From Nematostella vectensis (taxonomy: Eukaryota; Cnidaria; Anthozoa; Actiniaria; Edwardsiidae): 64,000 nt of DNA. Below, in pieces: positions 18,301 to 29,553 of this stretch. A program made the position numbers and the translations under genes. Position 1 is the stretch's first letter, and each line of letters starts with the position of its first letter. Below the pieces are notes generated by a model, which was given only the letters and a program-made list of their open reading frames with translations, had not been told where the DNA came from and searched no databases. Location: assembly GCF_932526225.1 (NCBI RefSeq), contig NC_064036.1:10423519-10487518 (forward strand). The letters are read 5' to 3'.

Positions 18301-21300
18301 TCCAATTTTTTACAAATATATTGGGCCCCGAAACATTTTTCACCAAAAAAAAACGTAATATCACGTACTATATTCTAAAAGTAACAAAAAAAAATTTTGT
18401 CCTCTAAATTTTTCGAGATCTGTTTTTATAGTCTAGATTTGAATCTGGACAGGGTGCTTAATGTTGTTTTTGACTTGCGACACAAATTTGCGTGCCAAAA
18501 CCTCAGAATCCCCATATATTTATCGAAATCAAGCAAATAAGAAGATCGAGGTGAATGTTAAGATTAAAGCTGATGTTGTGAATTATTGATGTGATCAACA
18601 AAATGCAAATGCTACAACCAGGACTCCAAAACTCTTCCGTACTTCGGGCTGAAATAAAAGGATTGTTTTTATTACCCTCAGGGTGCATTTTCACGGTGCT
18701 TAATATTTCCGGATCTTTTTAATTTTTATTTCTATTTTTCCTATCTTCATCATTTAATTTCAAAGAACTTTCCTCCACTTTTGTCTCGGTTCTACAAAAG
18801 AAATGGAAGCTTTTATCCCATCTTACAATAGGAAAATTAAACGAATTATGGATAAACAATCTCCAAAATGCGGTCAATTTTTCAGCTTTTGACTGCTGCT
18901 CGGTCGTTAAAATACTAAATTGGACACCTTTCCTAGATGAAAATTCAGCGGGCTCCTTCATATCTTAGATAACAGTGATGGGATATTTGTAAAGTCAGAA
19001 CAACAACACGGGGAAAATCTATTGAATTGCGGACATGGCCTCATCTAGTTTTGAATGTTGATAGTAATTATTTAAGGCATATGTTTTTCTTCTTGTTTTC
19101 ATCACCATAGTTATAACCAAATCACAACCATAACATGCATTTTGAAAATGCTTTATTCAAACTGTTCTCACAGTGGTGATTCTTAGTTCAGAGCAGAATA
19201 ACCGATCAGCTAAGCTAAAAGCTCTTAACGCGTGAATGTGTTTTGCGCATTACGAAACTACTCAATGTTTTAGACTGCAATTACCTAAAGCCAAATCCTA
19301 GCTCGTACAATATGATAATAGAACAGACTAGACTGTAATCTACAGCTATCCCTACCATTTTTAGAGCGCTTTAATGGATTTTTAAGCGAGTGTAGCTAAA
19401 AAAAGAAAGCGCCTGCAAATTGTTTTTCAGTTGTTAAATTTTCGTTGTCCTCGATCACCAAAAAAACACACATGAACATCCAGATATTGATGAAAAATTT
19501 CTTAGTTGTTCTTGCGTTTACTTACTGTTTTGCTTAACATAGTTCCCCACAAATCCAGCACCTATTCACTAATACAAAGGTTGAAGGTTTCCGTTTTTTT
19601 TCGTCGCTTCCATAAACCACATCTGTGGTCGACCTTCCTGGAATTCACATCTACACCGCTACTCAAGCTAGGGCGAGGGGTTATTTTTCCCCTTCTTAAC
19701 TTGAGGTGGTATTTTCCTATCGGTGCTGGACTCGAGTGAGATTTTCCCTTTCTGCGTTCCTGAGCGAATGCGTATGTGGTCACGACCCCAAAGATTGTAA
19801 ATAATATGATTACGGAATGCGTATGAATACATCAGGTGCGCCGACCAATCAGAGTAGAGCTGCTTCTAATTGCGATAAGCGTGTGACTATGGGTGGAACT
19901 ATGTTTTGGCGGCGCGTACACTAATGCTGGACTCAAAGTGATTCGCAGCTTTTGTACTGTTACGAATACATCTCATACTAGCTCCGTGATTAATCACACC
20001 TAAACTCAAAACGACTGATTCCCATTCTTAATTAAACTCTCGTTCTTTTTAATTTCACATTTCACACACCTTTTTGGATTTCCACCTGTCTCATACGCCA
20101 AAAAATAAGGAACGCGTTGTTATATTTTCCCTGACCAAAGTACTATTAAACTATTGTGTTGTTTTTTTTTTTCTTCAATTCAATTGCATAGTATTGACAC
20201 CCATCAAGATCCGGAAGTTATTAACAATGTCTACTTATGCCTTTTCATCCGTCATACTCTTCAATAACCATCTAGTGGTATTTGCGAAATCATTCTTTAT
20301 GTGCTTTGATACTCATTAGCGAATACTATTACCTTAGGAAAGCTTAGATTTCCATCCCTCGTTCAATTCAATAACCATCTAGTGGAATCATTCTTTGTAT
20401 GCTAAGCTAGATGTTGCCCGACTGCAATTACCAATGCCAAATACACTCTTTTTTTATAAGAACGTCTAACTTTCAGTTGAGGCTGGGCCTTTATTTTTTG
20501 TGCATTTTAAGGCTGAATATGTTCTTAACGATGTTCTTAAATTTTAGTGTATATAAGAATATAATACCCAATGAATTATTAGGAGGAGGATTTTCTACTA
20601 TTGATCAATAGCAATAATAAGGTTTTTACTATGGGCACAATTTGATTCTGCATTTTAAAACGCATCAGGACTAAAAAAGAAATTTTCTTCTGCTATCTGA
20701 GCCTTGGCTTGTTCTTAGCATATTCTTAAAATTTTGTGAAATCTCAGGCTGGACTTTCTTATAAAAAAGTTCTTATAAAAATAAAAGAGTGTGCTATTAC
20801 TTATGAAAGCTTAAATTTCCATCCCTCGTTCCATCCAATAACTATCTAGTGGTATTTGCGAAATCGTCTATTGCATTTAGTTACCTGTCTGGAAAACCTT
20901 TTACTAGGCAAACATTTGTTTATCTATCATACCATTCAATGACCATCTAGTGGCATTTGCAAAATTATCTTTATTATACTTGGCTACCTGTCAGGGAAAA
21001 CTAATTACTTGGCGATTGTTCTAATCACGCCCCTTTAAACTCCAAGTATAGATAGATGATCCATAATATGAACAATAACTAATTAGACTCATCGTGTTTC
21101 TCTGTTCCATCATCTATTTTTTATTATTTGCGACTCATCTTTATTGTTCTAAGCTGCCCATCCATCGGGGAAAAGTAATAACTTGGCAATTTTAGATTGT
21201 TCTCCCGCGGGTATTTTCATGAAGAAGCCACGTCATCCGACGAAATGCATCCATCGTGGCGAACGCATTCCCACTGCGACCAAACCGACCAATCATATTC

Positions 21301-24300
21301 AGTTGATATATTAAGTGGACCTTTACGTGAAAGAACGACAGAAAAAAAATATGAATTCTTAATCGATTTTTTTTACATTCTTTCATTTAAACATTTTACG
21401 ATTTGCATGGAGTCTCCTCCTGCTAATATCAGGTACGTCCCGTGGATCTTAAATATTTCCTTAGTTTTAGGGCCGATGGAAGCTACAATTGCCAGAGACT
21501 GCTTGCTAAGCCGAGCGATTAAAAATAGCACGCACATCTTGAAAATCTCTAAACGCCATTTTTGAATTCCAGATAAAAGCGTTGACAGTTTTCTCTGACC
21601 GATGATCTAGGGGTCGATTAGATGGAAATCTTCATTTTTCCTTCTTTCGCCATATTTTAATTCACGATAAAGGGTCCTTCCGATAACAAGACTGTTGGCC
21701 AACGTATGCAAATCAAATTCAAAGGAATATTAAGAAATTAAGAAAAAAAGATGTTAGCATTAATCTCGAATGAATATATTTCCTTTATATTTACTGAGTT
21801 TGCATAAAGCGAACGAATGAATATATTTCCTTTATATTTACTGAGTTTGCATAAAGCGAACGAATGAAACACCACCATTTGTCATTTCTATGATAAATAT
21901 ACACACTAGGGGCTCTCAACGTGCAAATTGCTCTGTCAATATTTATTGAATGGAGGCGTCTTGTCTAATGAATACTTTTAAAATGATTAGTGTGTGATAA
22001 CATTATCTGTTGGTCAATTGAATGGATCTCATTGTGTAATTATCGGCTCTCTGTACGCTACAGGCAACCAAAAGTCTAGGTGCCTAATAGAAAACCTGCC
22101 ACCGCAATGCTCAGCGCGATCGTACCAAAAGGGGCTGCGTAACGAGTTTTCCGTGGGCCACGGTTAACTCAACAATCGGCCTTAAGACCAGAGTCGAGTT
22201 TAAAAAGAAAAAATACACTTGGATCTTTATGGTTATCATCGCTATTCGCTTGACACCCTTATATTTTAAGCTGACCACAGTGCAAACGGCGATGAGATGT
22301 TGAAAACCGAAAGGTGCTTAGGGCATGCATAATTCATAAAGTTCAATGATGCTTACATGCTTACATCAATGCTTTCTTGAATTCCGTAGATATAGAGTGA
22401 GATCAATGGCATCTTTTCGTAGAACTGCAATTTACCTTTCTACAACCCTTGCGCGGAATCTCGCTTTCTGATTGGTTGTGAGCTATAGTAAATCAGAGGA
22501 CATTCCACGGGATTCGTCATTTACACAATCCTTGCAGGTTCACTTAAAGCAAAAGAGAAGGAAAACCTTGATTCAAATTCGAGAAATTTGGTTCTCAATC
22601 TTTTCTAGTAAATGTATTTTGCATCCTTAAAAAAGGACACTAAGACTGCAGGGTTTTGAAGCTAAAGTTTTCAATTTTCGTTTATCTGCGCGCGCTGTAA
22701 ACACCGTTTGCGAGCGGGCGCTGTTTTGATTTTGCAAAATATTGTTTTCGTTGTTTTTGTTGTAAAAAAAAACAATTTTCCTATAGTTTTCCGTGGTATG
22801 TACTCTTATAAACCACTTTATTCGTTTCCTCATGATCAAAATTTACTGCTACGTGCCTCGTGACTCATGAGGCGACGAATATCGTGGTGTACCACGGAAA
22901 ACTATGGGAAATTTGTTAAATTGTCATTTGCCATTTGTGCGATTATAAGATAATATTAGAGGAAACATTGAGTGAATCCAGGACCAAAAACTCCATGCAC
23001 AGAAAAGATGCGCAGCTAATGTTGCAGCCTCATTAAAAGTCTGTATAAATCAGCTATCAAACTTCTGTGGTGGGGGCGGGACAAAACAGCTATTTTCTGA
23101 TGATGTCTGCTCCCTGACTTTCAAACTCAATCAGCTAGACAGATGCAGTGCATTTTAATGTAACATCGAGTGTTTAGGCTTGGATAAAAACGTAATTATC
23201 TTCCAGTCTCAGACATTTTGGCTGTTTAAGAAATGATTAAGTACATTAGGCTTGTGATTAGGTAATGCTTAGTGAGATACCGCTTTGTGTGATTGCAGGT
23301 GATCGTATTACTGAAATCAACAGCGTCAGCATGGAGGGTCTAAACCGAAAACAGGTACAGGTCTGAGAGGGGTGGAGGGGCTAGGTAGACTTAGGGGTAG
23401 AGTAGTTTGGAGGTGAAAAGTGTCGGTGTGGAGGGACAGTCGAATACAGGTGCAGGTCTGAGAGGGGTAGGGAGGGGCTACGTAGACTTAGGGGGCGGTT
23501 AGTGTGGAGGTGAACAGTGTCAGTGTGGAGGGACAGAGTCGAATACAGGTGCAGGCCTAAAAGGGGTAGGGAGGGGCTACGTAGACTTAGGGGGCGGGTA
23601 GTGTGGAGGTGAACAGTGTCAGTGTGGAGGGACAGAGTCGAATACAGGTGCAAGGTTTGAAGAGGGTGGGGGTTGTTAAGACTTGGAGGGGAGGGCGGAT
23701 TGGAGGTAGACAGCGTCAGTGTGGAGGGACTGTCGAAAGCATTAAAAACTACTGATACATTTTTTCGGGCTTGAACATTCTGCAATCTTTCACCAAACTC
23801 TCGCTACAGTAGCCACGAGTAATAGTGATGAACCCTGAAGGATGTAATCATACTCTCCCCAGGCCGTAGAACTGTTGCGCCGCTCTGCTGCCACAGCCAC
23901 CCTGATGATCGAAAGGTTCCGCCAGCCTCAATCAGATGCACCGCCGCCTGTGGAGGACGTTGACCAACTTCTAAGAACATCGGTACGTGCTGGTTTGAAA
24001 TTACCATCGCCGCTATCATTAAAGTACTATCATCATAATCACTACTCCCTCGAACACCACGACCATCATTATCATAATCAGCATTGCTATTGTCATCAAC
24101 ATCTCAGCAACAATTTCATTGTCGCCATCATCATAATCATTGTATCATCGCAACTATTATCATAATCAGCAACCTTACCAACGTCATAAAGATCTCTATT
24201 ATCATCATAACTATTATTATCATAAACAGCGTCATTTTAACTTACCGTTTCAAGGCCGTATTTATTTGCTTAATGTTTACATTTTTTTAAATTTCTAGCC

Positions 24301-24614
24301 AAACTGCATCTACATCGAGTTGCAAAAAGTGAACAACAGCTTCGGGTTTAGTGTTGTCGTAAGTGGTTGGTCGTTTTTTCGTTTCCATAGTCGTAGCCAC
24401 CCAAGCCCCTAAGCTAAGCCTAAGCACAATAAAGCTCGGGCATTGTGATAATTATGTGATAATTTCTGATAAATCTGTGTTTGCTGCGTAAGTCTCTGTA
24501 AGGGAGTGTTCATTAAATAGCTTGAGGGGAGAGGGATGCTGCGAACTTTTGGACCGCTCATAGGGGAGACTCCTGAGACAGGCATAGACCACGTACCCCC
24601 CCCCCCCCACCCCC

Positions 24615-24645
<31 letters not shown>

Positions 24646-27600
24646 ACACAAACACGCAGTGTCTGGTATTTTTTAGATTTTTCCCCTTTTTGATAATTTT
24701 CTTGTCTTCAGGGGGGTCCGGATTTCGGCGGGATCTTCGTCAAGACTATTAACCCTAACGGAGCAGCAGCGATGGACGGGAGACTCGGTATCGGTGACAG
24801 GATAGTCGCGGTGAACAACACCAACCTGACCAGAGCCATCAGACAAGAGGCAAGCAGCTTTAGCTCAACTCGGATCATCTTTATCATCATAATCATCATC
24901 ACCACCACCAGTATCATCATAATCATCATCATCATTATAACCATCACCACTACCACCAACATCATCATAATCATCACCACTACTACCACCATCATAACCA
25001 TCATCATCATCATCATCATTTTCACCATCACCACTACCACCACCACCACCATCACCATTACCACCACCATCATCATAATTATCACCATCACTATCACCAC
25101 CACCATCATCATAATCATCACCACCACTACCACCACCACCATTATCATAATCATCACCACTACCACCACCATCGCCATTACCACCACCATCATCATAATT
25201 ATCACCATCACTATCACCACCACCATCATCATAATCATCACCACCACTACCAGCACCAACATCATCATTATCATCACCACTACCACCACCATCACGATTA
25301 CCACCACAATCATCATCACCATCACCATCACTATAACCACCATCATTATAATCATCATCACCACCACCATCACCATTACCACACTACATCATAATTATCA
25401 CCATCACTATCACCACCACCATCATCACCATCACTATCACCACCACCACCATCATAATCATCACCACCACCATCATCATCATAATCATCACTACTACCAC
25501 CACCATCACCATTACCATTACCACAACCATCATCATCACCATTACCATGATCATTACCACCACCATCATCATAATAATAATCATTATGATAGCGACCTCG
25601 TTCCGGAAAATAAATTATTGGCCGCGCGCATTTTTTTGAAACCATACAAACCCGGTATCAAGTTAATCGTTTTATGATAAAAGAAACTCTTTAGCATTAA
25701 TTATCATTTAAAGTTATCTACCGAGTCGTTATCTCAATGTATAATTTTTGTCACTATTATGGTAAACATCATCCCTCTATTCCATTTCACAATATGATTT
25801 TCAGTGTGTTTCTCTACGTCGACACCATCATCATCATTCAAAAGCCTTTCGTCTTTCGCTCTGAAAAGGGCTAACGCTCGAAATTTCAGCTCAACTACTC
25901 TTTTCACAGAGGAGTACAACATACTTTTTCAACCTTGTGTTGATTTATAACAACATCATTATAACGATCGTGACTGTTGTTACCACAACCAATGTCCCCC
26001 CTACGCCACCCTTGTTAGCCGTCAACGCCATGTAAGACCCTATACTTGGTCTCTGTCCTCAGGCCGTGGACGCCTTACGCAGTTCGCCGCATATTGCACA
26101 ACTCGTAGTCGAGAAAGGTGCACCTGAAGACCACATCAACGCACAGCCCAACACCATGGATACCATGCCTCAGCAGATAGGCTCCGTGCAGTACACAGGT
26201 AGACCACCACAGTACACTGGTAGACCACCACACAAGTATACTTCTACACAATAAACATATATGAATAGAATCAAAAAGCCCAAACTGTCGCGATCTCGTA
26301 CCAGAACAATGAATACAATACTCCAAAAACTGGAAATCGACTCTGACAGAAGGCAGAAGGCAGAAGACAGAAGGCAGAGTCGATTTCCAGTTTTTGGAGT
26401 ATTCTACACAATACACAGGTATACCACCATAGTACACAGAAAGGCGACCACACAAGTATACTACTACACAGTACACAGGTAGACCACTATACAATCTAAA
26501 GATCCAGTGTTTTGCTTTTTCGCCTGATAATGTAGTCGTGTTGCCTTTCGTCCAATGGCTGCATGGGGCTAGACCATAGTGGCATGCTGTATTACATGAC
26601 GGAAAAAACATGACGTGACGCTTCCAATAAGCCCATTTCACATCGAATAAGGCGGAGAATTTCTCTGAGTACTTAGTAACTCATAGCAAACAAAATTTCA
26701 AGTGCGACTTTTTTTTTATTGATGCGACTAATTTGATTGTTATTTGTGTTTTGAAAATCTGTCCGTAATTCAAGAAACCTATAGCCATTGTAAGAAAGTG
26801 TGTCTTCTCTCTCTATCTGGAATTGCGCGTTTTCCAGGTTTTTCCGTCATATCATGCTGTATTTAGTAATCACCGTATTACTTATCAGATTACAGCGCGG
26901 AAGAGCAGCCATTTGAGGTCCATCTAATCAAAGGTCCACAGGGACTCGGCATGAGTTTGACTGGAGGCGAGTCGGGAGGTAAGCTTTCGCAGGTCAAAGC
27001 TTATTATCATATGATCACATGACGATATTACCATTCTATTTCCCCCCTCCTCCCCCCTCATGCTTTGGTTCTCCTCCCCTTATCCGCCCTCATGCTTTGG
27101 TTGTTCTCCCGTCCCCTCCCCCCTCGCCCCAGTAATGCTTATTCTTGTTTGACTCCATGCACTGGTTGCCTAGGCCCTATCTACATCAAGCGCTTAGTTC
27201 CCGGAGGCTCGGCCGCTCTGTGTGGCCAGCTACAAGTAAATGACGTCATCCTACAAGTGAACGGGAAAAGTCTCGATCGCCTGACCTACAGGGTGAGTAG
27301 GCCTCAATCCGGGCTAGTACGTCATTTAATAAATGCCTTATTCTAGGCCTACATGAAGTACTGCCCTATCCGGATGTAAGAAGTCTATTTTATACTTGAT
27401 AAAAGAAGTCTATTTTGATTTTGATGCAAGAAATTAACAGGGTATCATATCTTTTCCATATTACAAAATAAGATTAACTTATCAAATCAAATCCGCACTG
27501 TGGTTACGGCATCAACTGAGTCAAGAAAATTTTAGGCACCGTTCCCAAGTATCCGGAGGTTTTTGAAATCGATAGTTTTTTCTCCTTACATATAAGAAGA

Positions 27601-28028
27601 ACCCCGACTTTGGAAACCATATTGATAAAGCTTTGTTTTCGGTATCTGAAAACATCAGTTTGGTTAACGTTTAGATAGAAACGTTAACGAAGAGAAAATC
27701 CTCCGCTTTCACATATCTCCGGCCATGGTGACGAGGTCTTTAGTCAAACGTGCGGCGTTTGTTTCGGGGCAGCGTGTTTAGCTTGCAAAGGTTTATCTCA
27801 TTTGTCTTCCTTGATCTTCTTAAAAAGCAGTAAGTAATTTCTGTTATCTATTTGAATCAACAGGAAGCTTTATCAATTCTACGCAACTGTCCACCGGAAG
27901 TAAGACTGTTGGTCAAGAGATCCAGGGGTTCATCCTACCCTCCGTATCCGGGCTATCGAGGAAGTACGGCCAGCAGCTACGCCGGAAGTTACGCAGGCAG
28001 TTATGGCAGTATGTCTAGCCTATCATAA
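15386..28028 (+). CDS. Three-PDZ scaffold protein, C-terminal part (PTPN13/FRMPD2-like PDZ cluster)
   Basis: Ten phase-consistent exons give 340 residues plus TAA: 15386-15442, 17618-17699, 23299-23354, 23863-23982, 24299-24358, 24712-24849, 26063-26198, 26889-26978, 27174-27292, 27864-28028. PDZ1 starts FIPIEIPKLNGSFGLNV, PDZ2 starts CIYIELQKVNNSFGFSVV, PDZ3 starts FEVHLIKGPQGLGMSL; each has the carboxylate-binding G-hydrophobic loop and a GD/ND.I..VN segment, and ends in an AV/EA..L helix. PDZ1 and PDZ2 share an intron immediately after the first strand, which suggests internal duplication. The tail is Ser/Gly/Tyr-rich (SYAGSYAGSYGSMSSLS). PDZ domains bind C-terminal peptides of partners (family knowledge). 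The first exon needs an upstream exon ending in phase 0 and none was found after 14350, so the N-terminus lies in or beyond the giant exon. PTPN13 or FRMPD2 kinship is only by PDZ look; no FERM or phosphatase is here. Confidence 0.82.
15443..17617 (+). other. PDZ gene intron 1
   Basis: GT at 15443 (ACG|GTAAGC) and AG at 17616-17617 (TGTCCCAG). AT-rich; I see no exon, repeat family or RNA gene in it. Confidence 0.6.
20230..21190. repeat. Degenerate tandem repeat of about 100-110 bp, interrupted by a TIR element
   Basis: Recurrent blocks contain ACCATCTAGTGGTATTTGCG, TTTCCATCCCTCGTTC and TACCTGTC...GGAAAA, at about 20265, 20345, 20825, 20935 and 21155. The block series resumes after 20792, consistent with insertion of the 20443-20792 element into an existing array. 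Confidence 0.6.
20443..20792 (+). mobile_element. Non-autonomous TIR element, family A (ACACTC ends)
   Basis: It starts ACACTCTTTTTTTATAAGAA and ends in the inverted complement (TTCTTATAAAAATAAAAGAGTGT region). About 350 bp with no coding capacity. A second, inverted and internally deleted copy is at 31949-32243; shared internal blocks include CTATTGATCAATAG and TTTTAAAATGCAGAATC-like sequence. The target-site duplication is unclear. Confidence 0.65.
21768..21861. repeat. Exact 47-bp tandem duplication
   Basis: Two identical copies of a 47-bp unit starting GAATGAATATATTTCC and ending ATAAAGCGAAC (21768-21814, 21815-21861), followed by GAATGA of a third. Identity suggests a recent event or an assembly duplicate. 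Confidence 0.9.
22767..22918. repeat. Fold-back inverted repeat of about 150 bp
   Basis: The left arm reads TTTTCCTATAGTTTTCCGTG and the right arm carries its imperfect complement (CACGGAAAACTATGGGAAA). The arms are separated by about 90 bp with no coding content. It looks like a MITE or fold-back element; no TSD was established. Confidence 0.55.
23320..23745 (+). repeat. About 99-bp minisatellite made from PDZ exon 3 and its donor site
   Basis: The second half of exon 3 (AACAGCGTCAGCATGGAGGG ... AACAG|GTACAG) recurs downstream as decayed copies such as AACAGTGTCAGTGTGGAGGG ... GAATACAG|GTGCAG. Donor-like GTs lie at 23450, 23549 and 23648, compared with the real donor at 23355, with steps of 95, 99 and 99 bp. 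A last partial copy ends near 23745. Confidence 0.85.
24030..24235 (+). repeat. Imperfect ATC/CAT-type microsatellite
   Basis: Interspersed CATCATTATCATAATC blocks in the intron between PDZ exons 4 and 5. Same motif class as the longer tract at 24869-25595. Confidence 0.8.
24597..24651 (+). repeat. Poly-C tract followed by (CA)n
   Basis: A run of about 33 C broken by a single A, then about 10 CA units, 60 bp upstream of PDZ exon 6. One of several long C or G runs in the window; others lie near 29898, 29997, 31738, 38941, 45207 and 58320. Confidence 0.95.
24850..24851 (+). other. Non-canonical GC 5' splice site of the intron after PDZ exon 6
   Basis: Exon 6 must end after the RQE codons, because the next exon resumes with the AVDALR helix exactly as AVELLR and EALSIL do in the sister domains. 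The bases there read GAG|GCAAGC. There is no GT at the boundary, but GCAAG is the usual core of GC-AG introns. Confidence 0.75.
24869..25595 (+). repeat. Long compound CAT/CAC/ACC trinucleotide microsatellite in an intron
   Basis: About 720 bp of imperfect CATCAT, CACCAC and ATAATC triplets starting about 20 bp after the GC donor at 24850. Being triplet-based, it is open in several frames; failure to splice would append a long Ile/Thr/His run up to a stop at 25677. I regard it as intronic. Confidence 0.92.
26190..26490 (+). repeat. Repeat of about 21 bp containing the PDZ exon 7 donor site
   Basis: The donor TACACAG|GTAGACCACCA (GT at 26199) repeats 21 bp later (ACTG|GTAGACC, GT at 26220) and again, diverged, at 26419 and 26479. 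Using the second donor would add seven codons in frame. Without splicing, the frame continues through YTGRPP repeats to a TAA at 26252-26254. Confidence 0.8.
26317..26403. repeat. Perfect 29-bp inverted repeat with a purine-rich loop
   Basis: Left arm 26317-26345 (AATACTCCAAAAACTGG...) and right arm 26375-26403 are exact complements. The 29-bp loop is made of AGAAGGC-type repeats. It lies inside the exon 7 to exon 8 intron between copies of the donor-like repeat. Confidence 0.9.
26593..26853 (+). mobile_element. 9-bp-TSD MITE, copy 1 (internally deleted)
   Basis: Terminal inverted repeats are ATGACGGAAAAA... and ...TTTTTCCGTCAT. The 9-bp target duplication ATGCTGTAT flanks it at 26584-26592 and 26854-26862. 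It lacks about 120 bp of interior present in the copies at 33376 and 63539. No coding capacity. An 8-10 bp duplication suggests mobilisation by a Mutator-like or Merlin-like transposase (inference). Confidence 0.88.
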
Positions 28029-29207
28029 GGCAGCTTCAAGCCACTACACGAAGTCACAACATCCGGTAGATGGGACGCCTGTGGTTTCTTCACACAGGGT
28101 CCCCATTGTATTCAAAGAGGAAAGGTGAATTTCATAATCATGCCCAGGAGATGATGATAGATACGTTTTTGTAAGAGAATTTTATGCCTGATCAACTTGT
28201 ATTTATAACGCAGAGAGAATTGTCGTTATTTCTCTGATCGGGGGACCGGTTATTGTTTGGAACAATGAGGTTCTTCACATCTAACCGAGATTTCTCTCTT
28301 TTTCTCTCTCTCTCTCTCTCTCTAGATTCCGTTATAGTCTTTCTCTGAATTCCATCACGAATTAACGGAGAATGTACAGAAAACACACTCTCAGTCGTTT
28401 CCTTGTATGCCTGGTATATGGAACCCTCAAGTTTCCGTACCCCCTTTCATTTTATGATATGACCTTCGTACCTGTTGTTCTGTATAATGACCGGTCTCTT
28501 ACGTGGTATCCCGGGTAGTTTAAAAAAATATATCTCTTAACCCTTTGGGATGCTCCTAGGAGTTGAAACATTTCACTTTTGCGATTTTAGGCAACGTTTT
28601 GAACGTTAAATTTTTAACAAACAAAAATTTATTAATTTCTTATGGTTTTACTGTGGTCAAAGCACTCATTTTACTTTTTTAATTTGTTGAAATTGCCAAG
28701 TTATATCGAGAATAGGTCACGTGGGCAGGGAAACTGCTTTCGGATACGTCACGTGAAAAGGTCACGTAATATTGTAGCCCTGATCACATGGGACATGGAA
28801 TGTTTGCTCAGTAAGCGTTTAATGTCTTGGGTGAGGACTTAGTCCTCGTATCCAGGATTCTTTCGTCCAATCACTGGATCAGAACAGGTGAAAGCGTTTG
28901 CGTATGCGTATGATAAGTTCGTTGTCTTAGCCTCATCTTTACTAAGCTCACAACAGGCAGGATGGACTTGGATTGGATTGGTAGACAGAACAGTGCGAAC
29001 AGGGCCATCAAATGAATCAACAGCCCGACAAAAATCCAAACGGAAGACTACGAGTAAGATACAGATCTAAATAACGCTGTGTCGTCCGGCTTATGTATTA
29101 GTGCCGTCCGATATTTTAGTACCGCTTTAAATCTGTGCACATAAGATGTACGTTTCAGTAAGGAAATCAATGCATTTGAACTCGAACCATCTTACAATGA
29201 AGTATAT

Positions 29208-29293
29208 CCTGATTTTCAGCCGGGGCCTGGGACCTACGTTTCACTCCACCCCCAATGTGAAACGTAGGACCCAGGCCCCGGCTGAAAATCAGG
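29208..29293. repeat. 37-bp hairpin with one mismatch and a 12-nt loop
   Basis: Arms at 29208-29244 and 29257-29293 (starting CCTGATTTTCAGCCGGGGCC) pair except at one position; the loop is TCCACCCCCAAT. GC-rich stem in an AT-rich neighbourhood. It could be a solo fold-back element or an RNA hairpin. Confidence 0.92.
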
Positions 29294-29393
29294 CTAACAA
29301 TGAAGAGGCTAAAGCATAAAATAATGCATGGGAACACTATAATTTCCAAATTTATTTTTCAATTAAAACAGTAGAGCAACGCAAGTCTGGTCC

Positions 29394-29553
29394 CAGGGGT
29401 TTCATTAGGCCCCGGCAGCCGGCGGAAGCGCTAGCTATTTTCCACTGAGCATCGGCTACTTTTTTTTAAAGTCGACTTAAATTTCATTTAAATAACTTCC
29501 ACCCCCTACTTATGAATCTCCACCGCCTACTCTGCAAGTTCATGAAAGCCCTG
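29394..29553. mobile_element. Possible small TIR element (CAGGGG ends)
   Basis: Begins CAGGGGTTTCATTAGG and ends ATGAAAGCCCTG, about 12-bp imperfect terminal inverted repeats around 160 bp of non-coding DNA. No clear target duplication. CAGGG ends are common among hAT-type elements (family knowledge). Confidence 0.4.

Larger units (their letters stand above)
17700..23298 (+). other. PDZ gene intron 2 (5.6 kb)
   Basis: Large intron splitting PDZ1 between KIKVG and DRITEIN (phase 1). It holds a degenerate tandem region (20230-21190), a TIR element (20443-20792), an exact 47-bp duplication (21768-21861) and an inverted repeat (22767-22918). The remainder shows no supported gene; short open frames near 18000 and 19506 lack support. 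Confidence 0.6.

Noticed and set aside
19506..19783. Overlapping open frames on both strands of about 75 codons
   Set aside because: No start context, splice sites or motif. They probably reflect a local GC-richer patch or an old repeat.
23381..23785. Minus-strand Ser/Pro/His-rich frame of 134 codons
   Set aside because: The 99-bp unit is divisible by 3, so the exon-derived minisatellite stays open in antisense. No independent support.
24772..25677. Open frames of Ile/Thr/His or Val/Met runs on both strands
   Set aside because: Translation of the CAT/CAC microsatellite within an intron; the exon boundary at 24849 is fixed by PDZ alignment.
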